Shown: positions 34,201-47,820 of the stretch, in pieces
Numbering within the stretch: position 1 is the stretch's first letter
Layout of the letters: the number at the start of each line of letters is the position of its first letter
Assembly (NCBI RefSeq): GCF_000516985.1
Contig: NW_006917095.1
Coordinates: 1,555,077 to 1,619,076 of the forward strand
DNA from: Pestalotiopsis fici W106-1
Lineage: Eukaryota; Ascomycota; Sordariomycetes; Amphisphaeriales; Sporocadaceae
Reading direction: 5' to 3'
Length of the DNA stretch: 64,000 nucleotides
Position numbers and translations under genes: made by a program
The notes under the pieces: generated by a model
What the model saw: only the letters and a program-made list of their open reading frames with translations
The model's database searches: none
Told to the model about the DNA's origin: nothing

Positions 34201-36390
34201 GGTAAGCAGTATGAAATCCTTATGCAAAAAGGGCCTGCATACCTCTATGCGTCATTACAATCCCGTTAAAAGAGCCTAATCAATTTGGTTACATATGACG
34301 TGCATGGGCAATGCAACATTAGAAATTATTACTCCCACGAACCGGTTGGCCGACGAGCAAGACGCTCCGGGAAGTGGTTTGCAAAGGCTGAAGTGTCGGA
34401 TATCACGTGCTCCAGGATAGCCAATTTCTTGTAATTTTCCACTCTTGGCATCGTACATGCTGGCGCAGCAAAGAAAAGGGTTCATCAACAACGTAACGTA
34501 TCTCGGCAGGGCTGAAGTGGCCAGGCTTGAACGAGATATAAACCGACGTCGTAAATTGACGAGTCAGAAGGCGTCAAAGTCTGTGGACTGTGGACTTTTC
34601 CAGCTTGTGGAATTGCAATGGAGTCAGAAGAAGCGGTATGAGAATTTCTGGGTAGCCCTCCAGGGCATTGTAGCACAGCTGGCATACCTGTACACACATC
34701 ATCTTGACTGTTGGTCGAACGGGTGTACCGGGAAACTGTCACCGGGTCTCGCCAAAGTAGATGGGGATGCAGAGCGGAAGGAGGAGGAATAGAGTAACGC
34801 ATTTTACTCTTGATGGGCCTCTCACACGAGTACTCAAGCTGACACGACAGTAATCTCGGAGGGGGAACTCGAGACATCACTTGCTGCACAGTTTCAAGGT
34901 GGTCGTAGGTGTGTTAAAGGAGGGCCAAATTTGTTTTGCTGTCGATGAGTTGGTCTGGACCCCTGGCTCCAATGAAGATTGGCAGTGAAACCATCTGTAC
35001 GTGGACCACAGACTTCTTCCGAACATTCGCTAGTCGGAGATCTTGCTGCAGGGGCATCAATACCACGTATCTGGAAGCATTCGATTGATTGATAGGGCAG
35101 GGCTAGATGTTGGGCAGAGAAGTTTTTTCTTCTTCTCTCCTTGTCGACAATGGGATCAGCTTGCGTCCCTCCCTTACCTGTCTACCCTCCCACAACAGCC
35201 GCACATGGCAGAATAAGGCAGTCTCGCAAAGGAATAAAAGGGTCATCGGAGAATTCCTTTGACGCAGCGGACCGTGTGTTGAGATCGGCCACTGAGATCC
35301 GGAGCTGGTGTATCACAGATCGTGAGACGACCTTTGCCTTTTCTGATCTGTGAGTGGTTGAGGTAAGCTTGGTGGCCGTTGGGGTCCAGCAAGGTACATT
35401 GTCCTGTATCACGTTAATCCATGATTGGACGTGTACAGAGTACACAAATATCGGGCGATGTCCGATCCGGGCTGTGTGAGAAGATATGTGCGCCGTGCCA
35501 GCCCGGTTCCCTTTCCTAAGTCCGACCCAGGTCAGGCAGTAAGTAAATGCAGGCAGTTTGGATGTGGTACCGCTGTAGCTCTCGGTGTGGAGGTTGTTTG
35601 GCAGGCACTTGGCTCGCCCTGGAGGTGATTTGCACCATGACGGAACTGGGCCGTAAGGATGGGGGTTGAACCTCGGTAAGTTGTCCCCCGACCAAGGACA
35701 GGAAGTGGTCGTAGCGTGGGTAGTGTTGATACCATGAATCGAAAAAGATGGCGATGCAAATAGAGAGCCCGCAGCTGCCCGTAGATTACCCCCCCTCTCA
35801 ACCTCTCCTCCGCCAAATAAGCCATGTCGAGGCCAAGGAGCAACCCAGGAGAGGTCAATAATAAAAAGCGGGTAGTGGACCGATGACAGCAGAAAACTTT
35901 AAAAGTGCCCAGCGCAGAGCCGCAGGGTGCTAGCCTAACCAGAGGGCAGTTGGGCAAGGGCAAGCCTGACACGATACCTTTTTCGTTGGGGTAGAGCAAG
36001 TAAAAGGCAGGAACTCCGAGTTTAACCTTACTCCGTAGTGTCTTGGTTAGTGCCTGTGACAGTTCATTCCCAAGTGGAATGGTCTTCCGAACCCGTCTCA
36101 GTAGCGGGAGTTGGTAGTGTGGTCAAGTCTCTTGTTATTGTTGACAGGTTACTAGTAGGGGAAAAAGGACCGGATACCGGTCAGTACTCCGTACACTACG
36201 CGATCAGGTAATCGAGTGACAAGACAATGAAAGGTGGTAAGTGGTCATGTGGTCTGGTGTAAGCGAGAGACGGGTAGAAAGAGGGCGAGAAGGCGAGGGT
36301 GGGATGGGGGGGAAAAATTAGAAAAAATTAAAAATTAGGTCAGTAGTCTTGGTGGGTGGTGAAAGTAGTACAGTTGACAGTTAGTCAGAC

Positions 36391-36407
36391 TTTTTTTTTT
36401 TTTTTTT
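36391..36407. repeat. Poly-T tract, 17 bp
   Basis: Seventeen T followed by a CT-rich stretch, a common fungal promoter composition. Confidence 0.85.
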
Positions 36408-39400
36408 CTTCCTTCCCTTCTCTTCTTTTCCCTTTAGCCGCGACTATTGGATAGACACTGCAAGAGCGGGCAAATCGGCTCGCTGCATTCGATTTTCTTC
36501 TTTCCACCATCGGGAAGCCGCAAGCGGTGTCGTCATGGACGATAGCAGAGGCTGCTAAACAACTACTGTTGCATGGTCTCCAATGTACCTAGATTTGATT
36601 CCGTCTTATTCCTTGTTTCCTGGAACAGCTTCCATACAGCCCGTGTACTACGTTCTGTAGTGGTAATGTACATACAAGACACACTGGCCTACCCCAGCGG
36701 CAATCAATCTCTCTGCAATCGACGTGGCTTTACATCAAGGCGCCCTAGGGAAAAGGAAGATTTAAGTCATTTATTAGCCAGGGCACTTCACTCAAGCATA
36801 GTCAAGATGTCCAACAATGACTATTCAAGCTATTGCTGGTCGCGCATTATCAGACTCCAGCGGCGTGAAACTCTAAAACCCAGGACGCGGGTGGGTAAGT
36901 GTGCAGGCACGTTGACGCGCCGCGGGCCCTACCTAGTAGTGTACCTAGGTAGAGGACGAACAGAACAGCACCAAAGGCAAAATCATCAGATAATTACATT
37001 TAGGCAGGGCTCTCTTGTCTTGGCTCGCTCGCGACACAAACCTCATTCGACATGCCCATCGTATGTGTCACTGCCAGGTGGTAGTTCAATGAACGACTGA
37101 ATGGATGAATATATCTGGGACTATTGCAGGACCTTGTCCGGATCTTGCCAAGCTTAAGCGACTTTTATACATATTATCCCTGTATTATTCGCATCGCAAG
37201 CAGCGCAGTCAGTGCAGCGCAACATCGCTTCTCCACACAAGATGGACAGGAGTAAGACGGGCCCCACTGAACAAAGATGACTGACTGACAGACTGGCAGG
37301 CAGATCTCGTCTCTGCTCTTCTCCCATTTGTTGATTGCATCGGAACCGACTCTTTTACAGTTGGCATCGCGGCTTGCGATGGAACCCCCCATCGTTGCCA
37401 CTCATCCCTGCTGTGATCTTCTGATTGGGCACCTTTACTCTGGGATGGCTGAATAGTTCCCTTCCCCGTCCATGCAGAGGCAGAGAGCGAGGTATCACAA
37501 CGGTTGCCGAGAGACATTCAGACCTGAGCCAATGCGAGTAATTTGCTCACCGCTTCGAGAGAGGGGACTAGGAAGAAAAAAAGGAAAACAATTGTCGTCC
37601 ACACATAGTATACGCATCAGGAGGACAGCTTGAAGCAGCAGCATCTTCCCAAAACCCTGACCATGTTTGGGAGCGCCTTGTCTCGCCTTGTTAAAGCTTG
37701 AATCGAACATGCCTGGCGCGACTCCAAGGCCATTGCTTGCAAGTCCCCTGTTTGCCCGAGATCCCTCTGTTCTTTTCTCCTGCCGTGGCGTCGAACGATT
37801 TGCATTCTGTTGTCGGACAGAGAGATTGCTACCCTCGGCCACGACAAGACCGCTCGCTTGGTTGAGGGCGCTCCCGCCGCCCAGCTTTGCGCTGCGCTGG
37901 GTGTTGTTGGATGCTGGGCTCATGCCCTCCGCCGGCTGGGCTCCACTACGGTAGACCTGAAGGTTATCTTCCGCCCACCAGGCTGGCTCGGGGCTGGCTG
38001 ACTGGGTGTGGGAAGTTGCACCTGTGGGAAGTCGGAAATGCCGCGTTGCAGGCCAGTACGCGCTCGCGGGCCTCTGCGACAGGTTACCGATATATGTAAA
38101 GTACTATTCTATTTGTGTGGCCAATTTGCATGTATGGTATCTTGTGTGTATTGCTGTATAGGCAAGTATAGTATGCATGGAAATATTGCATCGAGATCGG
38201 GAAAAAGAAAACAAGCGAGAATATTGAGCATGTGGCATTATTTGTGGCACAGTAGAACTAGAGACCAATCAGTCTACAATTCGGCGAAAAATGTGCAAGT
38301 ATGGGAAGACCATGTTGCAATAGTACTGCGTGATGCTTGATATTGTCTATCATATTACTCTCACAAGTGGTTTCAATTGTTCACGTTTGCTCGGTGCGAG
38401 TGCCGGACTTGGTATTGACTTGGCTTACGTGCCGGAAAACGTCAAAAGTCGGAATAGGGGCATGGAACGTTGTATGTTTCCACTCTGGTAAGATGAGCTA
38501 CAATGTGCTGATGCTGAGTGCTTGAGGCTATACCAAGCCAAGCAGCAGCCAGTGCTCACAAGTGGATGGACAGTGGCATGAATCAGCGCGCCGCGCCGCT
38601 CAGCGCTACCATCCAGGGAGCACAAGTTTATGAACGAAGGGGGAAAACATGGATGCCTAACTCAGTTCTGCCCGCGGGAAAGGAACAAGAAGCTTGAAAC
38701 GAAAATAGAAACATACTAGATCCCGTTTCGGCTTAAGCAATATTGCCGGAATCCAGCGCCGTCACTGGTTGTTCCCGTCAGGTGTGGTGGATGACTCGCG
38801 TTCTGCAGGCCATCTGGTCAGGAAGCCAACCCACAGGAATGCTCACAGCCACACTGCTTTTTCCTCCATTCAGTTGTCATGTCCTAGGTACGTCTTCGGA
38901 GTCGCTCAATATTGGTGCGATGACCGTCGCGTCACACTCTCTCTGCTCTGCTCCCTTCTGCAGATGAATACCAAACTTGGTGAGTCGCATATGTCTGATT
39001 GGCGCCTCTCCAAACTCTCTCAGATACCTAGAGAGTTTCAAAGCAGCGTAGAACGAGGCGAGCAAGAGGGAGGGACAGAAAAGAAAATTGATCGGTGCAT
39101 GGTCGTGGTAGGATCTTGCTGTATGGGCAATGGTAAAAAAGGTAGTCAAGGAAACTCAGTTTTGCAGCTAGCCCCCACTTTCGCTTAGATCGAGAAAGTG
39201 CGCCGACCGGCTTTTTGTGCATCTAACGAGGCTTCATATTCCACTCGCTTGATATCCTCTGGTGTCTACCTAGTGCAGCAATAGTGCAAACTGTACGTTG
39301 AATTTCTAATCAATCTGATATTCTTTTTTTTTCTCCTCTGTCTGTACTTACTCTAACGTGGGGCGGCCCTGCTGCGTTGGCTTCTGCCCTCCCCAGGCAC

Positions 39401-41988
39401 GCGGAAGGGGAAAGTGACATGACAAGAGAATTAATGCACGGAGTAAAATGCATGAAAGTCACGAAATTTCAGTCTTTCCACTAAACGCGTGATATGGCAA
39501 GCTGATAATTATGAGCAGAGGTGCCGTCCAAGCCCCCCAGAGTAGGACCCTTGAGAAGATTACCAACGACCGTTGAGATGCCGTGGTTGCGGATCATGAC
39601 GTTCATTTTCACTCACAGGGATCTTGAGCAGGGATTCTGGGGTTCCTTCACCACACCCAAAAGGCAGCCAGTCAAAGTTGGGCAATCCGTTGGTTTAGTG
39701 ACAGGGTCTTGCTAGAAGAACCGGGGTGATGCTGCGAGACCCGTCAAAAGAATACGAGAAACCGCGGTTTCAGCCTACCTGAATGGGCAATCGTCATAGG
39801 AACATCCATGGGTCAGATCGGGTTTTCTGGAAGACCTGTCAGGGACCCCTAGTCGCTCACTGGGGAGATCCAACCCAAACGTCGACTTTTCTCACTAGTG
39901 TCGAGAAAATACCGTGGTCGCGTCACAGAGAAAGATCGCAATTCCCCATCAACCAGAGATGCAAGACTCCATACTCAGGTAGGGGCTTCTCCCCAGTTGG
40001 TCATAGTTCCGAGCGGCAGTTTTCGGCCGGTGACCTCCTGCGCCTCTGAACAGAACCGCTAACAAGCAACAGGGCCGATGGATAGCACATGATGGGCATC
40101 GCTGAAAGGTGAGTGCTGCATTTGATCACCGACCCAAGGCCCTTGGAGTACTGTGTAGGTTCGGTGCAAGAATATATGCCAAGGGATGCTCCGTGATAAT
40201 TTGACAGGCCTCGAGACGAGGTTGACTAAGCTGGAGCAGGCCAACTGTCTCCTCTCTCTGACTAAACAGTGACAATTTATCGCGTACTCACTAAAATGAC
40301 AAACTCGCCAGACTCTGTACCAATTATGTTACGCCATGTCGCGGAAGATCAAGCACTCAAGCGCAGGTTCATCACGCCACAATCACCCAGCAATCTCTGC
40401 GATGATATGCAGCGAAGTACCGTTTGACTGCTACTAGCAGGACAGCCTCAAGGGCCATCTGTTTGTCACATCAATAAAAGCCAAAAAAAGCTCGGTCCAG
40501 CTGATGGATGTAGTAGCCTCTTGGTGCGCCGGTATCTCACGTTACAACTCCACGTTCCATCGCGATGCCGATGGGACCAGGACCCAGCCGCGCCTCATCA
40601 GACGCGATGGGGGCCCAAAAAGGCTATGCACTACGGTCTTCCGGCTCTTTGGTTCGCGGCGGTTGCTTAAGCTTGAAAGATGGGAAATAATGACGTTCCT
40701 GTTAGACGACCGAGGACATGACATAATTCCCCCGTTCTGAGCCTCTGATTGATGGGTTTGGCTTCGGCAGGCCTCGGGGCCTAGGATTATGGCTAAACCC
40801 TGAATGATCCAAGGGATCAAGGGACTTGAATGCCAAGACCTTCGACTGCTTACTAGCATAACTCTCTTTTACAAGACTTTTCCGAATTGGGACTGCATTG
40901 AACCACTTTCACACAACGTGCTGAAAGCTCCATCCAGGTTGCACACCTAGGTATGATCATTCTCAGCTGCAGCCATGGGCCGCCGATCCCGGCACGCACC
41001 GAGACCAATACTGTTGTCGTTCCACGTTGTCCTTGGTGTTTTTGTTTGTTCGACGGAAATGCTTGGCCATCTACCCGTACCTGACCTGAACTACCTACAA
41101 AGCAATAGGTACAGCACTATCCGTACAGTGGCCTATAAATAAACAGCGCTTCGGAAAGAGGATAGGGGGCTGATTCAGGGCGGCCAATAACTGTTGCGAG
41201 CCGGGCTACATACTTGCCTAGAACTGGTAGGCACTTAGGCCAAGCATTGGTATATTACAGAGTACTTCTTTACAGCAGCAACATTCCCAGCAACGCGGTC
41301 CATACCACGAGGGAACCTCAGACGAGCAGTATAGTGGTTCCGTCATTTGAAAGGTGACAAATGGCATTTACAATCCCGTCACCTATGAGCCGTGAGTGAC
41401 AGCTTTGACATTCCTTCGCCCGAGGTGCTCACCTGAAACTGTGGGGGTTAAACTCTTTTAGGATATTTTGGAAGCGGGTAGAAAAGTGTATATGCTTCGG
41501 CAGAGTAACGATATCAGGGTTAGCGAGAACCATACAAACCAACTGACTGCTCTATTTACTCCGTACTTCCGAGGCTATGTCTTTGGCGGGCTGCTGGTCT
41601 GCTTGGCTATGTGTCTGACCATGAATTTTCTAGTAGCGGGCCATGCCAGGACATGAAAACTTTTTTCTACTGCATATGTATTCAAAGTGTTGACATTGAA
41701 TAATTGATGTGCTTGATTAGCTCAGCACGGCCCTAGAGCGAATCGCCTTTGGAAGAAAGAGCCCAGTTGTGAAATGTCATGTGTGTCATGAGGCACGGAT
41801 ATGCATGCAAAGCGTATGATCAATATTGTGAAGTAGTCGTGCTTTGAATGTCACCTTGTGGCGTGATGAGCGGTCGGCGACGAGATACTTGCACATATAC
41901 ATTCGCAAGAGCAACGGTATTTCTCAAACTTGCCTAATCCGCTGGCGGGAGGTCGGCCAAGTACAAGCCCGAACTTGCTCGATAGGCC

Positions 41989-42014
41989 ATATATATATAT
42001 ATATATATATATAT
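41989..42014. repeat. (AT)13 microsatellite
   Basis: Thirteen uninterrupted AT units; CA- and CTA-type short repeats follow at about 42040-42083. Confidence 0.9.
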
Positions 42015-44510
42015 TTGAGGCGACGGGATGCACGTCGCCCACACACACACTCTCTTTCTCACACTGCTACTACTACTACTTACACAAGTAGAGCACAGTA
42101 GCAGACACTAACATGGCCTAGTGATGCACGGTAATCGGGTGTCTCTGAGACTGCAGAGCATGATCGCACGTTTGTGTCGGACGGCGGCAAGAAGTGCATC
42201 ATGCTGGAAAGTCGATACTCTAAGGGTCGGTCTATCGTCGGCTGAGACCGGTGACCATCTTTTCACACTCGCTCTCAACCGTCAGTGGTTCGGCGCTTGC
42301 ACTGCTGTAGCGAGATGCTTGGCTCTTAGCACTGTTTGTAGCTTAGCTGGGGGGAGAAAAAAAGCGAGACCGAGCGAACCAGGAACCTGAGCAGCGACCA
42401 ATAAGTCCGCGCACAGCCACGATCGATATATCGGCCCCATAAGTTATGAATGGTGCCCAATGCTTTCTGAATCTGGCGTATCCTCTACACCATGGACCTC
42501 CCTAGGTACTACAAACCTATTACCTACTGGTCTGGTCAAAGCCAGAAAGTCGCCCATACCGAATGTTTAGACCCACTACCATTATGGATGTGTGCCACAA
42601 TTGCACCGTCGCCCGTTATTATATTTGACCAGGCGTGAATTTCTCATCGATCGAAGAGTGAGTGCTAAATGACTTCATTCAAATGCGGCGTCAGCGTGGC
42701 GACAGAACATTAGGGCATGAAGGAGTGAAGTGTAAGCAATTGACTCAACGGCGTGGATGGACATTTAGACCCCCAAAAAGCCCGGGCTTGCTTGCATACC
42801 ATTAAGGCATGCTCAAATAGCCACCAAAACGATTACCACAGTAACGGGGTCATCCTACATTACACATGCATTTAATTTTCCTGAGGTGGCTGTTTGGTGG
42901 TTTATTTCTTCTCTTTCTTTTTCCCTCCTCCCTACGTTCCTACCATGCCTACCTGCACGTGTAGGTAAGTAAATAGGTAAGGTCTGTATGCACCTTTCGT
43001 AGTATGCATGCAGTTGCAAGCTCCCAAATGCGCGTGCTGGCTCCCATGGCAAGCTTCCATTGGGGCCCGGGTGAATTGGCTTTGGGCTTGTCCCTCGCTA
43101 GGTAAACCTAAGGCAGCCAAACACAAGAAGAGTAGCAAAGTAGCATCACTCATTGGGGTATGTGCTGTCCACCAAAGGTAGGCGTGATGAGAAGAATGGC
43201 TGCTACGCTATGATTCAACGGTGACGGCGGATGGTTCATCGGTGCTGGGATTTTCACAGTACTTGGTATTATATTACTCGACGTGGTTTGGTTCACCTGC
43301 TACGTTGGCACCATGCAATTGACAAGATAGATGACAATATCATTGATGCTGGCAAGCTGATGACACCGGCGACGCCATATATAGCAGCGTAGCTAAACCC
43401 CCATTCCCTTATTCGAGGCTCTAATGCGCGGGATAAAGGTATTGCATACCAATTATACTCCGTCTTATGTGATATATGCCCATGTTGAGAAGGGCATTAT
43501 TCGTGTGCCTATTATAGATTCACAACTTATGGCCTGTTCTTATTGCTGGGTAGCGGTAGTGCGTCCGGAGAATCCAGTACAAAATGGCACTACCTTATGC
43601 CAGGTCTGCACGAGACCCTCAGATGCCAGTTTGTGTGCATGCGACGTAACCTCCAGCCGGGCGCAAGAGTGGCAGACAAGACAGTCCACTTTGGGTACGC
43701 TCTACTACTCTACGCCTCTGCGCCTCTACGCCCCTACGCCCGCCATTCGCCTGCTCGGTACTTAGTAACTTACCGAGCGGGTGAGCTGAGCTGAAGTGGC
43801 CCAAGAACCGGTATGCGAATGGATGGATCTATGCTGCTTGCTATCTTTGTCACTTTTGGTTTTGTCTTGTCTCCTACCAAGAAGCCTAGTCGATCACTTT
43901 GATGATCAATCAGATGGACTGGTAACCTTCAATGTTCCTGGGGGCCCAAAGTTCAACGTCCAAGCTCATCATCTCTCTCATGGCAATGCCTCAACCGTAA
44001 CACCCGTGCCGCCCCAGGGCCCATATTGTTTTCAAGTCCTCCCCGCTGGCTGGGGCTGGCTGTCGGAGCGCCGGTACGCACAGTAACAGGGCCTGCAGAT
44101 TGGAAGCCAGTAGGTACAATACACAGTAGGTAGAAGGAAGGGTAGGGAAGATAGAATAGAAAGAAAAAAAAATATTGCACAGTAGGTAAGGTACCTAGGA
44201 TGCTACATGGCTCTAGCAGGCCCTCTGCAACCGTTGACCCTGGCGGCCCCAGAAGCAAACCCCCGTCGCCATGGCTAAGGTAACGATTATGCAACTAACG
44301 GCCTGTGTACTCCACCCAGTACTCCAGTCCTCCGCCCTCTGGAGTTGCCATGTACCGCTGTACCTCCTCTGCGTCCCACGTCCCAGCATCGGGGGCCCAG
44401 TAGGTAGCAATGTACATGCCACTGCTGCGAGCGAGGGCACCACATGCACCACATACCCAAGTATCCGTACTAGCTCCATCATTCCACCTACCAGACTATA
44501 CCTACCAGCC

Positions 44511-44575
44511 AGCAAGCAGCAGCAGCAAAGCAGTAAGTAACAGCAGCAGCAAGAGCACCACCGACCGACCGACCA
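44511..44575. repeat. CAG-rich and ACCG-type simple repeats
   Basis: Two short CAG/AGC runs are followed by three gaccgacc-type units, in the upstream region of the regulator at 45751. Confidence 0.75.
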
Positions 44576-44849
44576 CCCCCCATGTCGGGTCGCCCTAGCG
44601 TAGGGAATAGGAAAGTCAAGTCGCTCGCTGAAGCCAAACCAAAGCAAGCCAAGGCCAACCTTCCTGCCGCACCGCCCACCACCTGCACCACACACACGCC
44701 CGCTCACGCACACACAGGAAGTCTTGTCCGTCCGTTCCTCCAAACAAGGGCCAAAAGCCAAAGCCAAAGCAAAGCCGCCAGCCCATGCTGCCAGTTTTTT
44801 ATTTATTATGGCACCCGACCCCCCAGCCAACGCCGCCTTCCACCTTGAC

Positions 44850-45750
44850 TATCATCAACTCAATTCGAAGCGTCAGCTACCTTAACAAACCAACCCACAC
44901 TCGCTTTCCACCTCAAAATCTCCCCCCCTTAGGAAGTCCTCGTTGACTCCTGTCATTCGCTTGTTCCTTTTTTGTCGTGTTTGGAGATCTCTGGATTGGA
45001 AAGTGCTTGTCAACTCGAAAAAAAAAAATTCAATACCATCTTCAGTAGCCCACCCCCGGAAGCAGATCAGTCAACCAAAACCATCGTCCCGGGCCCTTGT
45101 CAACCACCACCAACCTACTAGCAACCCACGGTATATCAATAGCAGCAGCAGCAACCACAACCACCACTTGCTTCTCACCGCTACGAAAAAAAAAAATAAG
45201 CAGGAAAAAGGTCTCAGACTATCAACATCACAGTACTGCAGCTTGAAGAAGGGAAAAAAAAGAAAAAGAAAGAGATACGATTATATCGCAACTCGATCAG
45301 CTTCATCGACCCGTTGTTAGCGTGTAGTCTTGGTGAAGAAAAGCTCAAGAGATATTTCGGGACTCTTGTTGAAAGAAAACAAGACACGGTCAAAAGGTTA
45401 TACTCTAGGCATATTCCAATCAGACCCACCTAGTCGGCACCACTTACAACACTCTGCTCGTCGGCAACAACACTTCGACACTGTTTTTTTGCAAACTTAT
45501 TCAAGAGCACGGCTCCTGTTCGCAATTTCATGTCACGATCCCAGTAGTCAACAGATCAGTCGTCCTTTGCAAGATAAAGCAGGGCATCTCGCAGCTTTCG
45601 TGTGTCGTCTGAGAAGAGATCTGCTTGCCTAGTAGATCCTATCCGCACCAAACACCCATTCGCTCGCTTCCATACTCAGTACGATTCTTTCGTACTGTGT
45701 TTTCATTTTTCTCACAACCAACCTTTAATTTTTATTCTACAGCTTCTAAA
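44850..45750 (+). promoter_or_regulatory. Likely long 5' leader/promoter of the Zn2Cys6 gene at 45751
   Basis: The segment is rich in C, A and T on the plus strand (CAACC, CACC, CTCC words), as fungal leaders often are. It contains several ATG-initiated frames, some more than 80 codons long. If the transcript starts this far upstream, those would be long upstream ORFs. No transcript start can be fixed from sequence. Confidence 0.4.
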
Positions 45751-47726
45751 ATGGCTGGTCCCGGCGGTGGCCCTCCTCGACGCAGCCACACCAAGTCCCG
45801 CAAGGGCTGTGACAACTGGTATGTTTTGTTCATATATTTGCTTGTCTTATGTCTGTATACAAGTTCACGGTTATTGACTGTATTCTAGCAAACGTCGTCA
45901 CATTCGCTGCGACGAGAACTTCCCCCAGTGTCGCAACTGCACCAAGCACAAGGTCCGATGTCCATACCAGGATGTTCCCGTGGCCGATGACAGGTCTGCT
46001 ACTCCGGACAAGCCTGATCTGCTTTGGAACCCAGCCATCGAGGCAGCCATTGCCAATTGGAAGATGACGGGAATTTTCCCTTTCCCCAGCCTCAACATCT
46101 ACCCTGCGCCTGATCCACGGTACTTTACGACTGAGGAATTGAGGCTGCTCTATCATCTCGCAGCCATCTGCAACGAGCTTAGCGCCATCGACGCTGGTGG
46201 TTTCACTCTGTGGACGCGCCAAATTCCTACGTGCGTCTCCTACTTTTTGGTCTGTATAACATTCCTGCTGACTCCCGAGACAGCATCATGAAGATCGGCG
46301 CTACCCACCGCTATGTTATGGAGGCTCTCCTTGCCTTTGCCGCCACCCACATTGCCAATATCACCGACTGCCCGATCGTCGGAAACATGGCTTATGCGCA
46401 CCGTGGCATTGCCATCAAAGGCCTGCAGGAAGCCCTAGCTTCATTCTTGAAAGAGAACTCCGATGCCGTATTGGCCGCCTCCATTGTGCTCTCGTGGCAG
46501 GCTACAGATTGGTAAGCGGCATTATGCAGCTATCCGCAGGAATCACTGTCTAATTTGGGATACGTACAGGCGAAGCTGGACCCATCTCATGCAAGGAACC
46601 ACGACGGTCAGTCCAATCTGCTCCATCATCCAAAATAGAGTGGTACTAACAGACGGAACAGGTCATCGATCTCATGGAACCATGGAAGCACGAGAGTCAA
46701 TTCGGTGACTTCATCAACGAGAGCGCCACATTCCCAACGGCACCCCCTTCACCGACTCCGGATCACAAGCCCAATCAGCCACTAAAGGAAGACTTTGATG
46801 CCTTCCAACGCGTGATTACCCAGATTCAAAAGGTCGAAGCTTACCTCAAGCAGAACAAGGAAGACGTCAAGCTCACGCAGCAGTTGATAGCATTCCTCAA
46901 GGGTGCTAGAAAAGTCAGCGCCATTCAGTCAGTGTCAGAGCAGTTCGATAGGCTCCAGCCTTTGAGAGCCTGGCTCTTCTGGCTTCCTGTTGCCTGTCTG
47001 CAGCAAAATGCCAGCTCTCCCAGTGCCTTGGTAGTCATTGCCCACTACTACACAGCAGCCATTTTGATGGAGCGCCTGTTTCCCGAGATTGGCGCTGCCT
47101 ACTTTGGTAGCCTCTCTGTCCAGCCTGTTGAAGAAATCACCCGCCGGCTCTATTCGCTCAAGGTTTCCTGCCAATTCGATGGCGATTTGGCAACACCGCT
47201 CGACCTGATGCAATTCCCAATGCAAACGGTGGCAGACTTCCGCGCCCGCATGGGATTCGCTGAGCCCATCCGAACGCCGTCGCTTCCTCAGTTCAACACT
47301 CCGCCGCCCAGTTTCACGCCGGATTTCTACGTTGCCGACGATGTTTCGCAAGGTACACCGACTTCGACGGCCTCATACTTGCCGTATGGCGAGCACCATC
47401 TCGCATTCAACTTCAGCGCTGAAGACCTTTCCAACACATTGGTGCCTGAGCAGCATGAGACTGGCGCTGCCATTAGCCCCTTGACGATTTCGTCACCGTA
47501 CCCTAGCGGACAGTATCTCAACATTCCGTCGCCTTCCTATGGTGGCGGCTACAGCCCAGCATCCTCCACCTTTGGTGAGGGATCGATTGTGTACAGCGAC
47601 AATGAGGACTATGGTCCTTTCGATGGCGGATACACGGGGTATCCGCCTCTTGGCCCGGCTGGGACCAACAACTTTGGCGTCGGGTTCGTCTCTCCATTTC
47701 AAGCACCTGTGGTGTACAGCACCTAG
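45751..47726 (+). CDS. Zn2Cys6 transcription factor, five exons
   Basis: The exons are 45751-45818, 45889-46230, 46284-46511, 46570-46606 and 46662-47726, giving 579 residues. All four introns (70, 53, 58 and 55 nt) are GT-AG and phase-consistent, the last with a perfect TACTAAC branch site. The first splits the codon of the second cluster cysteine. The cluster is C20, C23, C30, C37, C40, C47 (CX2CX6CX6CX2CX6C). The middle has the helical region of the Fungal_trans_2 group (ATHRYVMEALLAFAATHIA, LSWQATDWRSW). The C-terminal 170 residues are Pro/Ser/Tyr-rich and probably activate transcription. An alternative last exon may extend the protein to 48093. It stands alone, with large gene-free flanks on both sides. 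Confidence 0.85.
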
Positions 47727-47820
47727 ATTCACCACAACGGCGCCTTCCCGTGACTGGTTGAGGACAACATGATTGACCGTGCCACTCAGGATCGACTCTT
47801 TTGACGCTCCTGCACACCAG

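Larger units (their letters stand above)
27323..45750. other. 18.4-kb stretch without a recognisable gene
   Basis: I read both strands and found no known domain, no convincing exon series and no frame above 205 codons. The composition is near that of the rest of the window and CpA is not depleted, so this is not RIP-degraded repeat. It contains simple repeats, many TACCTAGG-like words, a G-quadruplex-type tract, and near its right end a long leader-like pyrimidine-rich segment in front of the regulator at 45751. It could hold regulatory DNA, long noncoding RNAs or unrecognised fast-evolving genes. Confidence 0.5.

Noticed and set aside
37495..37923. 142-codon minus-strand frame
   Set aside because: Acceptable composition but no domain, no splice continuation and competing frames on the other strand.
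41705..41740. TTAGCTCAG, resembling a tRNA A box
   Set aside because: No matching B box within 80 bp downstream.
44213..44830. 205-codon minus-strand frame, the longest in the gene desert
   Set aside because: Cys runs and Gly/Trp-rich text arise from complementing CAG and ACC simple repeats in a promoter region; no domain.
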